Assembly: GCA_032622095.1 (NCBI GenBank)
Contig: CP136061.1
Location: 89,210,983-89,274,982 of the forward strand
Reading direction: 5' to 3'
DNA from: Siphonodentalium dalli
Taxonomy: Eukaryota; Mollusca; Scaphopoda; Gadilida; Siphonodentaliidae
Length of the DNA stretch: 64,000 nt
Of this stretch, positions 22,799-33,667 are shown one piece after another; positions within the stretch are counted from its first letter, which is position 1, and every line of letters begins with the position of its first letter. The notes beneath the pieces were generated by a model. That model searched no databases. It was not told the DNA's origin and saw only the letters and a program-made list of their open reading frames with translations. The position numbers were made by a program, and so were the translations under genes.

Positions 22799-23442
22799 AG
22801 GGGTACTGTACACTAAGATATGCGATTTTTTTATTTACTCCCATTGAAATAACTTTCAAGTTAGATTGTGTTCGTGTTATATGAGTTTCGTATAAACCTA
22901 ATTTAGCGAAGAAAATATTGATCTTGGAAACAAAAATATTACGATTTCAAACTACGCGCCATGTTTTTGACCTTCACCGGAGAATACGCAGGTCGCAGGA
23001 AGAACCGGAAGTTCATTGCTCACAGCTTCGATTGATGCATTCAATCTCTTCCATCGAATAATCTCACTCCCTATAAAATACTTGACGCTTTATGACTCTT
23101 GTTTCTTTCTCCTTTTTCCCCGAATCGGTTATAACGGGCCTTCTTTTGCAGGTAACATGTTTTGTTTGCAACTCAATAATGTTCGCGAATGGCCGTCGAT
23201 AAAAGACAGGCAACATATGCGATTTCAAGAACGGTAACTCGTAATGGCATAATTCTCCATTTTATGACTCCAGCCATAAATGAATTTATATTAAATAATT
23301 CAATTTTACTTTTACAATAGCCTGTTAATCGGAACGTTTTCAGTAGACATCGTCGACTCAAATTAGTTATTTTATAATATAATATTCATATTATATCGCT
23401 ATTGTCACTGGGAATTTATTGAAATTGTGGTACAGTACCCCT
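22799..23442. mobile_element. TTAA-5 element with known empty site
   Basis: 644 bp, ends AGGGGTACTGTAC and its complement, TTAA at 22795-22798 and 23443-23446. Flanks 'cggtca' and 'atggttaaagatgg' are continuous, with a single TTAA, in the paralogous segment at 22296-22320. The frame at 23016-23237 has no recognised family. Confidence 0.9.
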
Positions 23443-23446
23443 TTAA

Positions 23447-25160
23447 ATGGTTAAAGATGGATTATCTCTTCATATAACAAATGTGAAATAGTTTCGTGGG
23501 TATAAAATAATAAATATGAATAAAAGACCCTTGTCCAGAAACGCTTCTATCAATTATTAAAACCAACCGGCGTTTTATCCCTTTGTCCAGACACGGCTCT
23601 TATCTGACAGAATGCTCAAGCTTTTTGATCACATGAGTGTTATTTTAACACCCAGGGCCATTCTTTTAAGAGTACCCGTGGGCATTCTTTAAGAATACCC
23701 ATGGGCATTCTTTAACGCATTGTTCAGCGCCAGAATATTCGAATTAATCACATCTTATAAAGAGCGTTTTTACTTCATTACCAACCAACGATGAAGTTAA
23801 CGAACATTCTGATCTCATTATTTTGGATGTTTTGTGTGGTGCTGTATTGATGATGCATATGTATAATGACCATCGTCGATTATCTTTCATGTTATATTTG
23901 CCTGATTAATGTTTTATGGAATGTTAATTTATTTGATGTCGAATTGGATGGGGTATCTTTAAATCAAGGAAGAAGAAATGGACAAATATAATTGGATAAA
24001 AATATATAGCTCACACTAGCCAAATCCAGAGCACAACGGCAAACTTCCGAGGAAATGTCCCTCAACTGGAAAGTCTGGATTTAATTAATTAAAAATTGAA
24101 AGGTGTTACTTTTCACTGTGGACAACAATAATTGTACGTGCTGAAATGTGGGCATTATATACTCAGGTAATCAAGACAGAGCTGTAGGCCAGACCAATTG
24201 GATAGTTGGCTCCAATGACAATTTGATGGGTGCATTTTAAGTTAGATAATATTGTCAGCATTGGGTAATCGGTCAAGAATCCACTTGGCGAAATTTTTTT
24301 ACCCTGTGCCAATGCATTCTCTTATATATGCGAGTCGACCATAGGTCGCCTCGCATATATAAGAGAATGCATTGGCCTAACAATTTTTTATCATTGTTTT
24401 TTTAAATAAATGTTTCTTACAATTTTTAGGACATAAAATAAAAAACATCCATTACCCTGCAGGGAGCCCCACACATATATTGAAGCATATAGAAGAGTGT
24501 CGTCTGCTCATGTTTGTCTGGGGCTCTGTATGGGTGAAATTATAAAATTGTTAAAGAATACAAGAAAAAATTATTAAAATTGTAAAAAATTGTTAGGCCA
24601 ATGCATTCTCTTATATATGCGAGGCGACCTATGGTCGACTCGCATATATAAGAGAATGCATTGGCACAGGTTAAAAAAATCGATTCTGTTACCGAATACC
24701 CTCTGCTTCGAATATTATCCAAAAATTACATATTGATTTTATTTCGAATATTTTATGATATACATGTATTGTGCTGATAAAAGGGACATATATATGTTAC
24801 TATTTTTAGAACAGACTGTTCAGCAATATCACATAGCGATAGAAATTATTAGAGTTATCTCATTGTTACTCTTCAAATATCAAATGTCCCAGATTTATTT
24901 TTTTTATTGTTTTATTCCATAGTTATAAGCGATAATGAGTCTTAATTAATGTTTTTATGTGACAAAAATACACAATAAATGTTCTGGTCTCTGTTAACAG
25001 TAATCACTATTGGTCTTTAGCTAAACAATCGCACATGTTTATACCAGAAAATATTTCATATGTAATCAATATTAATCAATAGAAGTGTGATTCATATCTA
25101 ATATTTTATACCCCAGAAACTATGTAACACGTGTTTATAAAGAGTCTTTGACTTTAACTC
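23447..25160. mobile_element. Probable long TTAA-4 relative hosting an FB-E
   Basis: Begins with the TTAA-4 left end (AGATGGATTATCTC, 'gtataaaataataaatatgaat', 'agacccttgtcc'). Near 25065-25150 the inverted counterpart appears (caatagaagtgtgattcata, 'attttataccccagaaact'). The interior is AT-rich with no transposase frame and carries FB-E at 24293-24679. The right end is decayed. Confidence 0.5.
24293..24679. mobile_element. FB-E foldback element
   Basis: 387 bp. Ends TTTTTTTACCCTGTGCC and its complement. Each end immediately forms a ~75-bp hairpin (24301-24378, 24595-24670) with GTCGACC-type loop. The centre holds 'cagggagccccacacatata' and 'tgtctggggctctgtatgg', which also partly pair. Non-coding. 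Target duplication not resolved. Confidence 0.8.
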
Positions 25161-25209
25161 TGTCTTTATTCTGATTATTAAGTCCATGTGACCTTTCTCT
25201 AAGTGTGAA

Positions 25210-25580
25210 TTTTTTACCCTGTGCCAATGCATTCTCTTATATATGCGAGTCGACCATAGGTCGCCTCGCATATATAAGAGAATGCAATGGCCTAACAATT
25301 TTTTACAATTTTAATAATTTTTTCTTGTATTCTTTAACAATTTTATAATTTCACCCATACAGAGCCCCAGACAAACATGAGCAGACGACACTCTTCTATA
25401 TGCTTCTATATATGTGTGGGGCTCCCTGCAGGGTAATGGATGTTTTTTATTTTATGTCCTAAAAATTGTAAGACAAAATGATAAAAAATTGTTAGGCCAA
25501 TGCATTCTCTTATATATGCGAGGCGACCTATTGTCGACTCGCATATATAAGAGAATGGATTGGCACAGGGTAAAAAAAAT
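25210..25580. mobile_element. FB-E foldback element, opposite orientation
   Basis: 371 bp, same family as 24293-24679 but with its centre reverse-complemented. Hairpins at 25220-25292 and 25495-25570. Flanks carry a ~35-bp direct repeat 'gtccatgtgacctttctcta' (25181-25208 and about 25597-25630). Confidence 0.8.
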
Positions 25581-25982
25581 TTGATTATCTATTATGAGAA
25601 TTCAGTCCACGTGACCTTTCTCTAAGTGTGAGAATATTGACTAACCGTGAAGATGACCCTTGACACGGGAGATTGACTGTGAATAGCTCATTAAGTGTGG
25701 TCTCCATTATTCATTATATCTCAAGGTTTTTTGTTGCTCTTTATGTGAATGCACCACGCTTTACTAATAAGATATTAATGACATGCGTTCTTATATTAGT
25801 AAGATATTAAGTTGGTGTTAATAATTAATGATGTTTTATGCTCCATTGCCTTTCTTGTTTCTTTTCTGATGAGGCTGGATTAGATACTTGTGAATCGATC
25901 ACTTCACTTTTCTTCTATAAATCTCAGAAAGTGATGCATAAATCTGAGAATGGTGATTCAAACATGACAGGCATCATTTAGT

Positions 25983-27010
25983 GTCGGCACACATGGTCCC
26001 GATTGTCAGGGTCCGCGCTGGTCCAAAATTTACTTTTGCCAAATAATTTGCCAAAATGAAAATATTTTTGCCAAATTCTTTTAGAATTTGCCAAATACTA
26101 TCCCTGATAGTATAATTTTCTGCAAGAATGAGTCTTATTTTGTGGTTTTATCATACAACAATAAACCAATCACCAAACAATAAAATTGTAGAATAGTTGC
26201 TTCATCAGAAGGCCACCACCACCACCACCACACTAAATACGAGTAATCCATCACCCATTAATGCGAATGCTATCAGATTAATTGCAAAAATGAATGGTAT
26301 TGATTGACCAATATTTTTCAACTTTCTTGAGGAATTAAAATGTGACTTGCCAAAACTTTTGCCAAATGAAAATATTTTTTGCCAAAAATGAATTGGTTTT
26401 GCCATTGGCAAATTTGGCAATTTTGGATTTTCACTCCGGTCATATAATCATTCTATGGTCACTTTAGTCTCTATAGCCAACTAGTATGGTCAGCCTATCT
26501 AGCCAGTTACTATAGCTAGTCATGGTGGTTTATATTATATGTATTTCTAAAGACTAATATTTATTAATAATAATAAATTAAATAATATTAATAATATAAT
26601 TAATATATTGAGGTCATGAGCAATAGCTGTAAATTGGCGTAATAAACCTTTCCACAGCTGCCGCCCTCTTGTTGCGATTATTATACAGACACTCATATTC
26701 ATCCCACACTGCATGAGGTCTACCAGCCGTTGTTCCTTGTCGATCGACCAGAATTCTTGACTTTAATTTTGAATAGCGGTCACCGCTAACTATTCTGACT
26801 TTTTGAAGGAGGTTTTGGTCATGTGACGATCGGTCACGTGACAAGCAAAACACGCGTTTGCCATCCTCATGAGCCGGATTCTACTGGTGATTCGTTCGAT
26901 TAAATCGGATCCGACAAAATCCGCTCCATTGTTAGGTGCACATGGGACCGATTGTCCCCGAATTATCCCGCAGCTGGATTAATCGGGGACCATCAGGATC
27001 CCGTGCACTG
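25983..27010. repeat. Related GTCCCGATTG motifs around an unclassified block
   Basis: 'cacatggtcccgattgtc' at ~25989 resembles 'cacatgggaccgattgtccc' at 26940, which pairs with its own complement by 27000 to form a ~70-bp hairpin (26937-27008). They may be ends of one degraded element; the link is weak. Confidence 0.35.
26020..26433. repeat. TTTGCCAAA-rich inverted block
   Basis: The motif 'tttgccaaa' and its complement recur about ten times in two clusters (26030-26105 and 26345-26430). Outer edges 'tccaaaattt' and 'aattttgga' are mirrored. A (CCA)n run lies at 26212-26232. Probably a non-autonomous element of unknown family. Confidence 0.5.
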
Positions 27011-27150
27011 ACACTTAGAGATATAGTGACCACAGCCCTGTTAACCCGTGATCGGCTGAGCCTGGGCAAAAAGAAATTTTGTGGCCATATTTTAGCCGAG
27101 GTAAATTTCAGAACCTGCCAATGTTTGTTGCTGCAATCAGTAAACAATTA

Positions 27151-27340
27151 CAGTAATGCCATAAATAATCGACTCCTTAACCACAGCAGAATTATTGGTA
27201 ACTTTTCAGGATTTAGTCGGAAATATGGCTTGTTGCCATTCATCGGAAAGCTCTCACACAAGCTATATTTACGACTAACTCCTGAATACTTACCCATAAT
27301 TCTGCTGTGGGTAAGGAGTCGATTATTTATGGCATTACTG
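27151..27340. mobile_element. MITE-A copy 10
   Basis: 190 bp between TA pairs with 'cagtaatgccataaataatc' ends and a shortened centre. Confidence 0.9.
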
Positions 27341-27466
27341 TAATATCATGGATCATGGTTATGTTGTCCTGCACCAAATCATTCGAGCAGATCACTTCAA
27401 ATTTTTTTAGCACATTGTCCTTGACCTAAGGCTTATAATCAGACTTCATGCTGCATATAACTTTTT

Positions 27467-27746
27467 GATAAATAGAACACCTATGGTGTTTTGAGTGAAT
27501 ACCATAATAATTTCATTCGTAACTACAGTAATGCCCTAAGTAATGCCCGAGAGCTTTCCGATGAATGGCAACAAGCCATATTTCCGACTAAATCCTGAAA
27601 AGTTACCCATAATTCAGCTGTAGTTAAAGAGTCGATTACTTTGGGCATTACTGTAGCAGTGGAAATATCAAGTTGATATTTCCACTGCTTGTCACGAATG
27701 AAATAATATGGGATTCACTCAAAACACCATAGGTGTTCTATTTATC
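27467..27746. mobile_element. Unclassified inverted-repeat element split by MITE-A
   Basis: Arms 'gataaatagaacacctatgg' ... 'tttcattcgt' (27467-27520) and the complement (27693-27746). Inside lie MITE-A (27526-27653) and a 33-bp perfect hairpin (27656-27688, 'gcagtggaaatatcaa'). A palindromic element with another palindrome in its loop. Confidence 0.75.
27526..27653. mobile_element. MITE-A copy 11, left arm mostly lost
   Basis: 128 bp. The left end is cut after 'cagtaatgccctaagtaatg'; the right arm is complete. TA pairs on both sides. Confidence 0.85.
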
Positions 27747-28507
27747 CCCCGCCAAATTAAAAATTTGCGGGGGATATAGTAATGGGTTCCGTCCGTCCGT
27801 CGTTCCGTCTGTCTGTCTGTCCGTCTGTCCCGAATTTGTAAACGTCATAACTTGAACAAATGTAAATGGTTTTCAAAGATTTGTGGTATATGAGTTCACC
27901 TGACCATTACCTAGAATGAGCTCGCAAGCCAGTTCTGGCCAGATATTTTTACCGGAGTTATTAGACTTTGTTTATTATTTTTGTCGAATTTACCAAATAG
28001 CAAATAGACGACGTCACGGGGCTCATTTCCACAAATCTCAACAGATTTAAAAGATATTTGGTATATGAGTTCACCTGACCATTACCTAGAATGAGTTCGC
28101 AAGCCAGGTCTGGCCGGATATTTTTACCGGAGTTATTGGACTTTGTTTATTATTATTGTTGAATTTACCAAATAGCAAATAGACGACGTCACAGGGCTCA
28201 TTTCCACAAATGTCAACGGATTTCAAAGATTTTTGGAATATGAGTTCACATGACTAGTATCTAGAACGAGTTCGCAAACCAGGTCCGCCCGGATATTTTC
28301 AGCAGAGTTATTGGACTTATGGACGACGTCATATGGCTAATTTCCACAAATGTCAGTCCTAAAATGAGTTTGCAAGCCTGAGGCTTTTTGACAAAATCCC
28401 ACCTCTTGTTGAGAATGCACATTTCGGCAGAGAACGCAAACATTATTGACAATGCACTTCCCCAACTGCACATTTCGGCGGGGGATACCGCCGTCTGCGA
28501 CTGCTTG
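27745..28507. mobile_element. CCGT-tract element with core repeats (27.7 kb)
   Basis: Starts with hairpin 'ccccgccaaatt' / 'aatttgcggggg', then a TCCGTCCGTC tract. Three diverged ~175-bp core repeats follow ('tatgagttcacctgaccatt' near 27887, 28066, 28237), and it ends 'ttcggcgggggataccgcc'. The layout recalls molluscan pearl or Helentron-derived non-autonomous elements (tetranucleotide tract plus core repeats). That is by analogy only. Confidence 0.55.
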
Positions 28508-28818
28508 TTATTATATGCTTTAACCATGTCGATGATTATCATATTTAATGCTTAAAGTTGCTAAATTATGCAGCATTTGTGTTATAATAGCATAACAAAT
28601 TAAACAATATCAGCTGATAGGTAGCAAACCACCTTCAAGTGATGGTGATGTCATGACGTCATTTGGCAAGCTTCAGTTCAGCTGATTTTACCGGAAGTAG
28701 TGATAGTGAAGATATAAATTTTGAATAACAAAATGATATCTTTACTGTCGGTCTCGACACTACCGGTAAATACGATATTTACATTGGGCAATTTCCCTCT
28801 ATTTAATCGGGAAGCATA

Positions 28819-29031
28819 CAGTAATGCTCTAAATAATCGACTCCTTAACCACAGCATAGTTATGGGTAACTTTTCAGGATTTAGTCGGTAATATGGCTTG
28901 TTGCCATTCATTGGAAAGCTCTCACTGAGAGCTTTCAGATGAATGGCAACAAGCCATATTTCCATCTAAATCCTGAAAAGTTACCCATAATTCTGCTGTG
29001 GTCAAGGAGTTGATTATTTAGAGCATTACTG
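28819..29031. mobile_element. MITE-A copy 12 (full length)
   Basis: 213 bp between TA pairs. Confidence 0.9.
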
Positions 29032-29103
29032 TATAGTAAACAGCAAGATATTAATACTGGTTTATTGATCAAGCAAGAGACTCATTAGTGACTCTCTGGA
29101 TAG

Positions 29104-29165
29104 AAGGGTTTCTCTATCCAATGCAAGTGATACCTTAAATGATCATGAATCCTTGTACATTTCAT
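29104..29165 (+). repeat. Direct repeat (partner 29690-29745)
   Basis: 'ttctctatccaatg' through 'gaatccttgtacatt' recurs at 29690-29745, just past a MITE-C remnant. Suggests a local duplication of about 585 bp followed by loss. Confidence 0.65.
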
Positions 29166-29439
29166 TTCATGAGGCGATCTTTCTTCTACAGGCATTGATG
29201 GGCTGGTAGAATTATTTAAACCACCTTCTCAAACTCCATGCAGGGTTTTACCTCCCTTGACTTGATAAGCCTGCTGCTACCGGCAACATTTTACTCACAT
29301 ATCATGGACTTCCGCGATATTAATATATATACTAAGCGAACAGAGCAACATGTTGCCCTTATTAAGCACACAACATATCGAACAAATTTGTGTAATTTTG
29401 TACCTTAAGTTTGGAAAGTCCCTCTAGAACCAAAGAACT

Positions 29440-29690
29440 ATATTGCGAAACAGTGTGATTTGCATACGACACATTGCATAATTGAGGTTCCCAATGTGTG
29501 TACATCACAAAATTACAATTTTGGAATTTCAATCTGAGTCTATGTCTCCCATAGCAGATGAGGCTATGCAGAATGAGGTCCACAGAGGGTAATTTGGTGA
29601 TGCTAGCCCGCTATGTGGGATAGCGTCACTAAATTCACCCTCTGGGGACCTCATTCTACAAATGACGGGCACACTAAACTCAGGTTTGCT
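29440..29690. mobile_element. MITE-C partial copy, reversed
   Basis: Centre 'cattgcataattgaggttcc' and 'agtctatgtctcccatagca' in reverse orientation, then one hairpin end and the terminus 'actaaactcagg'. The other end is missing. Confidence 0.75.
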
Positions 29691-29766
29691 TCTCTATCCA
29701 ATGGAAGTAATACCTTAAAGATGACGAATCCTTGTGCATTTACTTCTGCATGATGGGTTTAAGCTA

Positions 29767-29899
29767 CAGTAATGCCCTAAATAATTGACTCCTTAACCAC
29801 AGCAAAATTATGGGTAATTTTTCAAGATTTAGTTGGAAATATGGCTTGTTGCCATTCATCAGAAAGCTCTCACTGAGTCGATTATATAGGGCATTACTG
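29767..29899. mobile_element. MITE-A copy 13, right arm mostly lost
   Basis: 133 bp; complete left arm and only 'gtcgattatatagggcatta' of the right. TA pairs intact. Confidence 0.85.
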
Positions 29900-29996
29900 T
29901 AAATGTCTTTGTCACATTTATATTCCAGCCCTTAGTAATTACCTGAGTATTACCTGTATGCCAGAAAATTATAGGCAATAATAATTACATCCAGTT

Positions 29997-30040
29997 GTTA
30001 ACCCTTTCATGATGGGAGCTTCCTGAAATTTTGTTTCGTC
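29997..30040. mobile_element. TTAA-1 end fragment
   Basis: TTAA then CCCTTTCATGATGGGAGCTT and 'cctgaaattttg'; the rest of the element is absent. Confidence 0.7.
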
Positions 30041-30379
30041 TGCTCGAGGCAGGCAGTTGATGTACAAAATAACTTACATTTTGTCTGTGCACAAGGCTGT
30101 CTGTGTATATCCCTGAAGGGCCTACATGTAACTTCTTCACAAAGACCAAGCTCATTAATTTTGACTCATTGTCTGAGATTGAGACTCATTAGCGTCTTCC
30201 ACTGTGTCTCTGGTTAGGACTGTGTCTCCTGATAACAAACATTACATTTACTCAAGTTTTTATATCTTATGCATCATTTAATGTCTCATTGTATTTTAAG
30301 TCGTGTTTCTTTTAGAAACCAATTTATATCTAGTTCATTTAATTTTCGAAACCCCCTGATCACATATATAAAATAGATG

Positions 30380-30465
30380 CCATATTATATACCATTTGAA
30401 AGAGGAAGCTCCAAAACATTGTATTATCAATTTATCTGGTGTAATAAATTGTGAACATGTTGTTT
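30380..30465 (+). repeat. Dispersed ~80-bp repeat (partner 40708-40782)
   Basis: 'gaagctccaaaacatt' to 'gtgaacatgttg' is nearly the same at 40708-40782. Unknown family. Confidence 0.75.
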
Positions 30466-30532
30466 TTTTGAGTTACTGATGTGTATTTGTGGTTCAGTTT
30501 CATCTGGTTTGTGGTTCAAATTGTATTATTTT

Positions 30533-30595
30533 TCAATGGAGGGGGAATAACTCTAAATCTTAAAGATAGAGTTATTCCCCTTCCATTGAAAATAC
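30533..30595. repeat. Short hairpin
   Basis: Arms of about 27 bp ('tcaatggagggggaataact' and complement) around a small AAATCTTAAA loop. Confidence 0.75.
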
Positions 30596-30683
30596 GTTTT
30601 TAGTTCGAATTCTGTTGCATTCTGGGAGCCAAAACTAGAGGTAATCATTCTTTGAATTCAGCTGTTTTCTATTTCTCTATGGG

Positions 30684-31029
30684 CAGTCCTTCCCACGAGG
30701 AAAACACAGCGAGAGAGCACTTATTTGCTTTCGCAATTCAGAAGACGGATGTAATTGCGCCCATAACATAATCATATGTTGGGTTTTTCTCAAACGAAAT
30801 GTCATTTTGGGATAGACCTATGTCCAGTTAAACTTTCACATGCCCATAATTTAACTGAGATGGGAAAGGTTCTAAATATACCTTCAAAAAGTTCAATATT
30901 GAATTGACTAGTACAGTGACCATGAACATTTTGACAAGAGGGACGAGTGTGAATTTTAGCACCCATGAATTAAAAATTGCCCGTGCATACAGTGCGAGAT
31001 CAATTGCTCCCGTCTCCTGGGAAGGACTG
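30684..31029. mobile_element. hAT-like MITE with 8-bp duplication
   Basis: 346 bp, ends CAGTCCTTCCCA and its complement, flanked by exact TCTATGGG (30676-30683, 31030-31037). The 8-bp duplication and CA-start fit the hAT superfamily. The interior is unlike MITE-C and non-coding (the frame at 30828-31058 crosses the right border). Single copy in the window. Confidence 0.8.
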
Positions 31030-31037
31030 TCTATGGG

Positions 31038-31655
31038 CATCTTCTGAGACACAGACATTTCAAATGGTGATGAATTATAGTATTTTAATCATATTTTGTG
31101 GCTTAGATTTTATTAAAACCGTAAAAATTAAATTGGCCTTTAACATTCCAGTTGTATAGATTATAGAAAGTTTTATGTTTATTAACTGACATTTTGACAT
31201 TTGCCTGGGCAACATGACAGGTATTTTTTACAACAGACATGTCAAATGACGTCACTAGGTGATAAAGTGTTAAACTGTGTAGGTATACATTAGGATACCA
31301 AGATTATTCCTTAAATACCAGTATTGCCAAGGTAAAATACTGAGTGAAATATACTGGTAACCATGACAGTCACATCTACAATGTCCCGAGAGCTGAGTGA
31401 CTGGTTGGTGTCCATGGATATACAGGACTTAGTTACTAGGGGTATTACATGGTATTTTAGTTACTAGGTATTACAGGGTATTATATTCTTTGCAGGGTTT
31501 AATTAGCTTCATCCATCTCTATGGAAGTGATCTGTTGAACATGATGCACATACCTTGTGGTGGACACATGTCTTTTATATGATTTGAATGGAGATTTGGA
31601 TCATCGATGTAGAAGTTCATTCAAGCCTAGATATTTTCTGTAAGTATTTAGCTAT
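31038..31655. other. No gene seen
   Basis: AT-rich, with a short imperfect duplication of 'ttagttactagg' and 'ggtattaca' near 31430-31475. No element ends or exons found. Confidence 0.45.
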
Positions 31656-31658
31656 ATA

Positions 31659-31861
31659 CATTAATGCCCTAAATAATCAACTCCTTAACCACAGCAGAAT
31701 TATGGGTAACTTTTCAGGATTTAGTCAGAAATATGGCTTGTTGCCATTCATCGGAAAGCTCTTACTGAGTCGGGAGACCTTTCCGATGAATGGCAACAAG
31801 CAATATTTCCGACTAAATCCTGAAAAGTTACCCATAATTCTGCTGTGGTTAAGGAGTCTTT
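31659..31861. mobile_element. MITE-A copy 14, right end lost
   Basis: Begins CATTAATGCCC like copy 8. The right arm stops at 'ggttaaggagt', before the last ~20 bp. Confidence 0.85.
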
Positions 31862-32039
31862 AAGGCCATTTTCCCCAAAAAAATATGGCCAAATTGGCCA
31901 ATGACAGCGTGAACTCTGATATCAGCTCTGTTATTTAAAATGATTTATCTGATTTGAGAGTTTATGGCAAGAAATATATCTGTGTACTTTACACTTTAAA
32001 TACAGGTTGATGAAGTTGTCTCATAGTTAACATTTATAT

Positions 32040-32054
32040 GGGGGGGGGGGGGGG
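32040..32054. repeat. Poly-G run of 15
   Basis: Fifteen G, followed by 'cagcaaataagtc'. 31870-32700 around it contains no gene or element that I can support. Confidence 0.85.
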
Positions 32055-32724
32055 CAGCAAATAAGTCAGATCCCGTTATTATTTTGTATTTCTGGGAGAC
32101 TGGTCAACAAAGAAATTAACCTCTGCATCAGCTAGCTCTGGTCATCTGTCCAATATTTTCTGAATAGATGTCCTTCAAAAGTTTCTTGATCAATCTATAT
32201 TGTCCCAAATGACCCAGTTGAGAATTATTGACAAATTTTGACAATTTTGGCTGAGATTGTAGATGGCATTCTTCATGTTTTCAACTACATGTATAGTATG
32301 AATCTGGAAATCTGCATTAATTCAATATTCCACACACGTTTGTATGGTATGATATAAACGAACCACAATTATTTGTACGGATTTAAATTTTTCGACATTT
32401 TAAACCTGAATATATGGTTGCATGCGCAGGGTTTCGGAACCATGCATGCACGCAGGCATTATTTTTATATTGTATCAAGTGCTGCCTACATTTGTCATAT
32501 GCGGGGACTCGTTCTCAGAAATTAGCTTGACATTAAAGTATGATAAACTTCTATACTTCTGTACAGACTTGAACCCTTTCTATACTAAATGGATTCTCCC
32601 ACCCAATTATAAATGTTAATGTTGGAATAGTCTATTATTCATTTTGTGGGGTGTTCAGGAAAATGAGTGGACAACAGTATGAAGACAAGATAATACAAGT
32701 ATAGAAATATTCACATTTTTTTTT

Positions 32725-32793
32725 TGGTGGAAAATGTTTAGATAATAAGTTCAACCTATGGTCGTTTGTTGAACTTATTATCTGAACATTTCC
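32725..32793. repeat. Dispersed hairpin AAATGTTTAGATAATAAG
   Basis: Arms 'aatgtttagataataagttc' and 'gaacttattatctgaacatt' around a 'cctatggtcgttt' loop. Related forms occur at 60876-60920 (hairpin) and 58818-58840 (one arm), so this is a small mobile or duplicated palindrome. Confidence 0.7.
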
Positions 32794-33208
32794 TAAAGGA
32801 AAATATGAGTATTTACTTTAGAAAAAGTTAATTAACAGAAAATAAGTTCACAGAAGTCATAGAAATGAACAAGAGGACATCACTCTATAGAGATGCATCA
32901 GATTAGATATCAAATATTTAATATCTCCGATAGCTCGGTGCAAATCAAAACTAACGTTGCTAACCAGTCGGCAAATGAAAACATCAGAATGGCTATGTTA
33001 GCTATCATCCATTTGTGTCGTATCAATTGTTTCCAGCTGAGTAGATATACCTAGAAAATAAGTTCACAGAAGTCATAAAATTTATCAATTGTTATATTTT
33101 CCACACTAAAGCGAGACTATTAAACACTCTATTGATTTTAGGAATCGACTGGCATGTCAAAGTAAATGAGGTTGAATCACAGGTGCACCTAAGGGAACTA
33201 CTCATTAA

Positions 33209-33663
33209 AGGTACGGGAGGCCTTGGCGGTGGGTATGCTGTGAAAATATATTCAAAATGTAGACTTTGTCCGTATACAAATAAGAAATATGGCATAAACA
33301 GTATGTTATTGTCATGTGTTTTACCATTGTTATGTAAACAAAAGCATAAAAAGTTACTTTCCTGGTGTTTGTTTATATTATGATGGTAAACATAAAGGGC
33401 GTTCATTGTTGCTGAATTCCTGATATGGAACTAATAAAGAGTGTTTATATCATTTGTGTGTGATTAGCCAGTAATACTGTGCTGTCTTCTGTAACACAAT
33501 CAGGCTCTTGCTTAGGTAAAATATAGTAGGTCTTTATGATAGCATGCTGTTTACGCGATGGTCATGGTATATATGAACGAAACTGTATGCGTTTTAATGT
33601 TTTTCTGTATACGTTGATTGGAACAAATATGAATATTTTCAACAACTAAGGCCTCCCGTGCCT
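33209..33663. mobile_element. TTAA-6 element
   Basis: 455 bp, ends AGGTACGGGAGGCCTT and complement, TTAA at 33205-33208 and 33664-33667. The right TTAA also serves as the left target of the TTAA-2 element that follows. Open frames on both strands here have no recognised family. Confidence 0.8.
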
Positions 33664-33667
33664 TTAA

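Noticed and set aside
22629-24722. Recurring peptide CANAFSYICESTIGRLAYIRECIGLT
   Set aside because: Translation of the 75-bp hairpin module.
33132-33383. 83-codon frame with GTGGLGGGY
   Set aside because: It crosses the left border of the TTAA-6 element and the glycine stretch is the terminal repeat.
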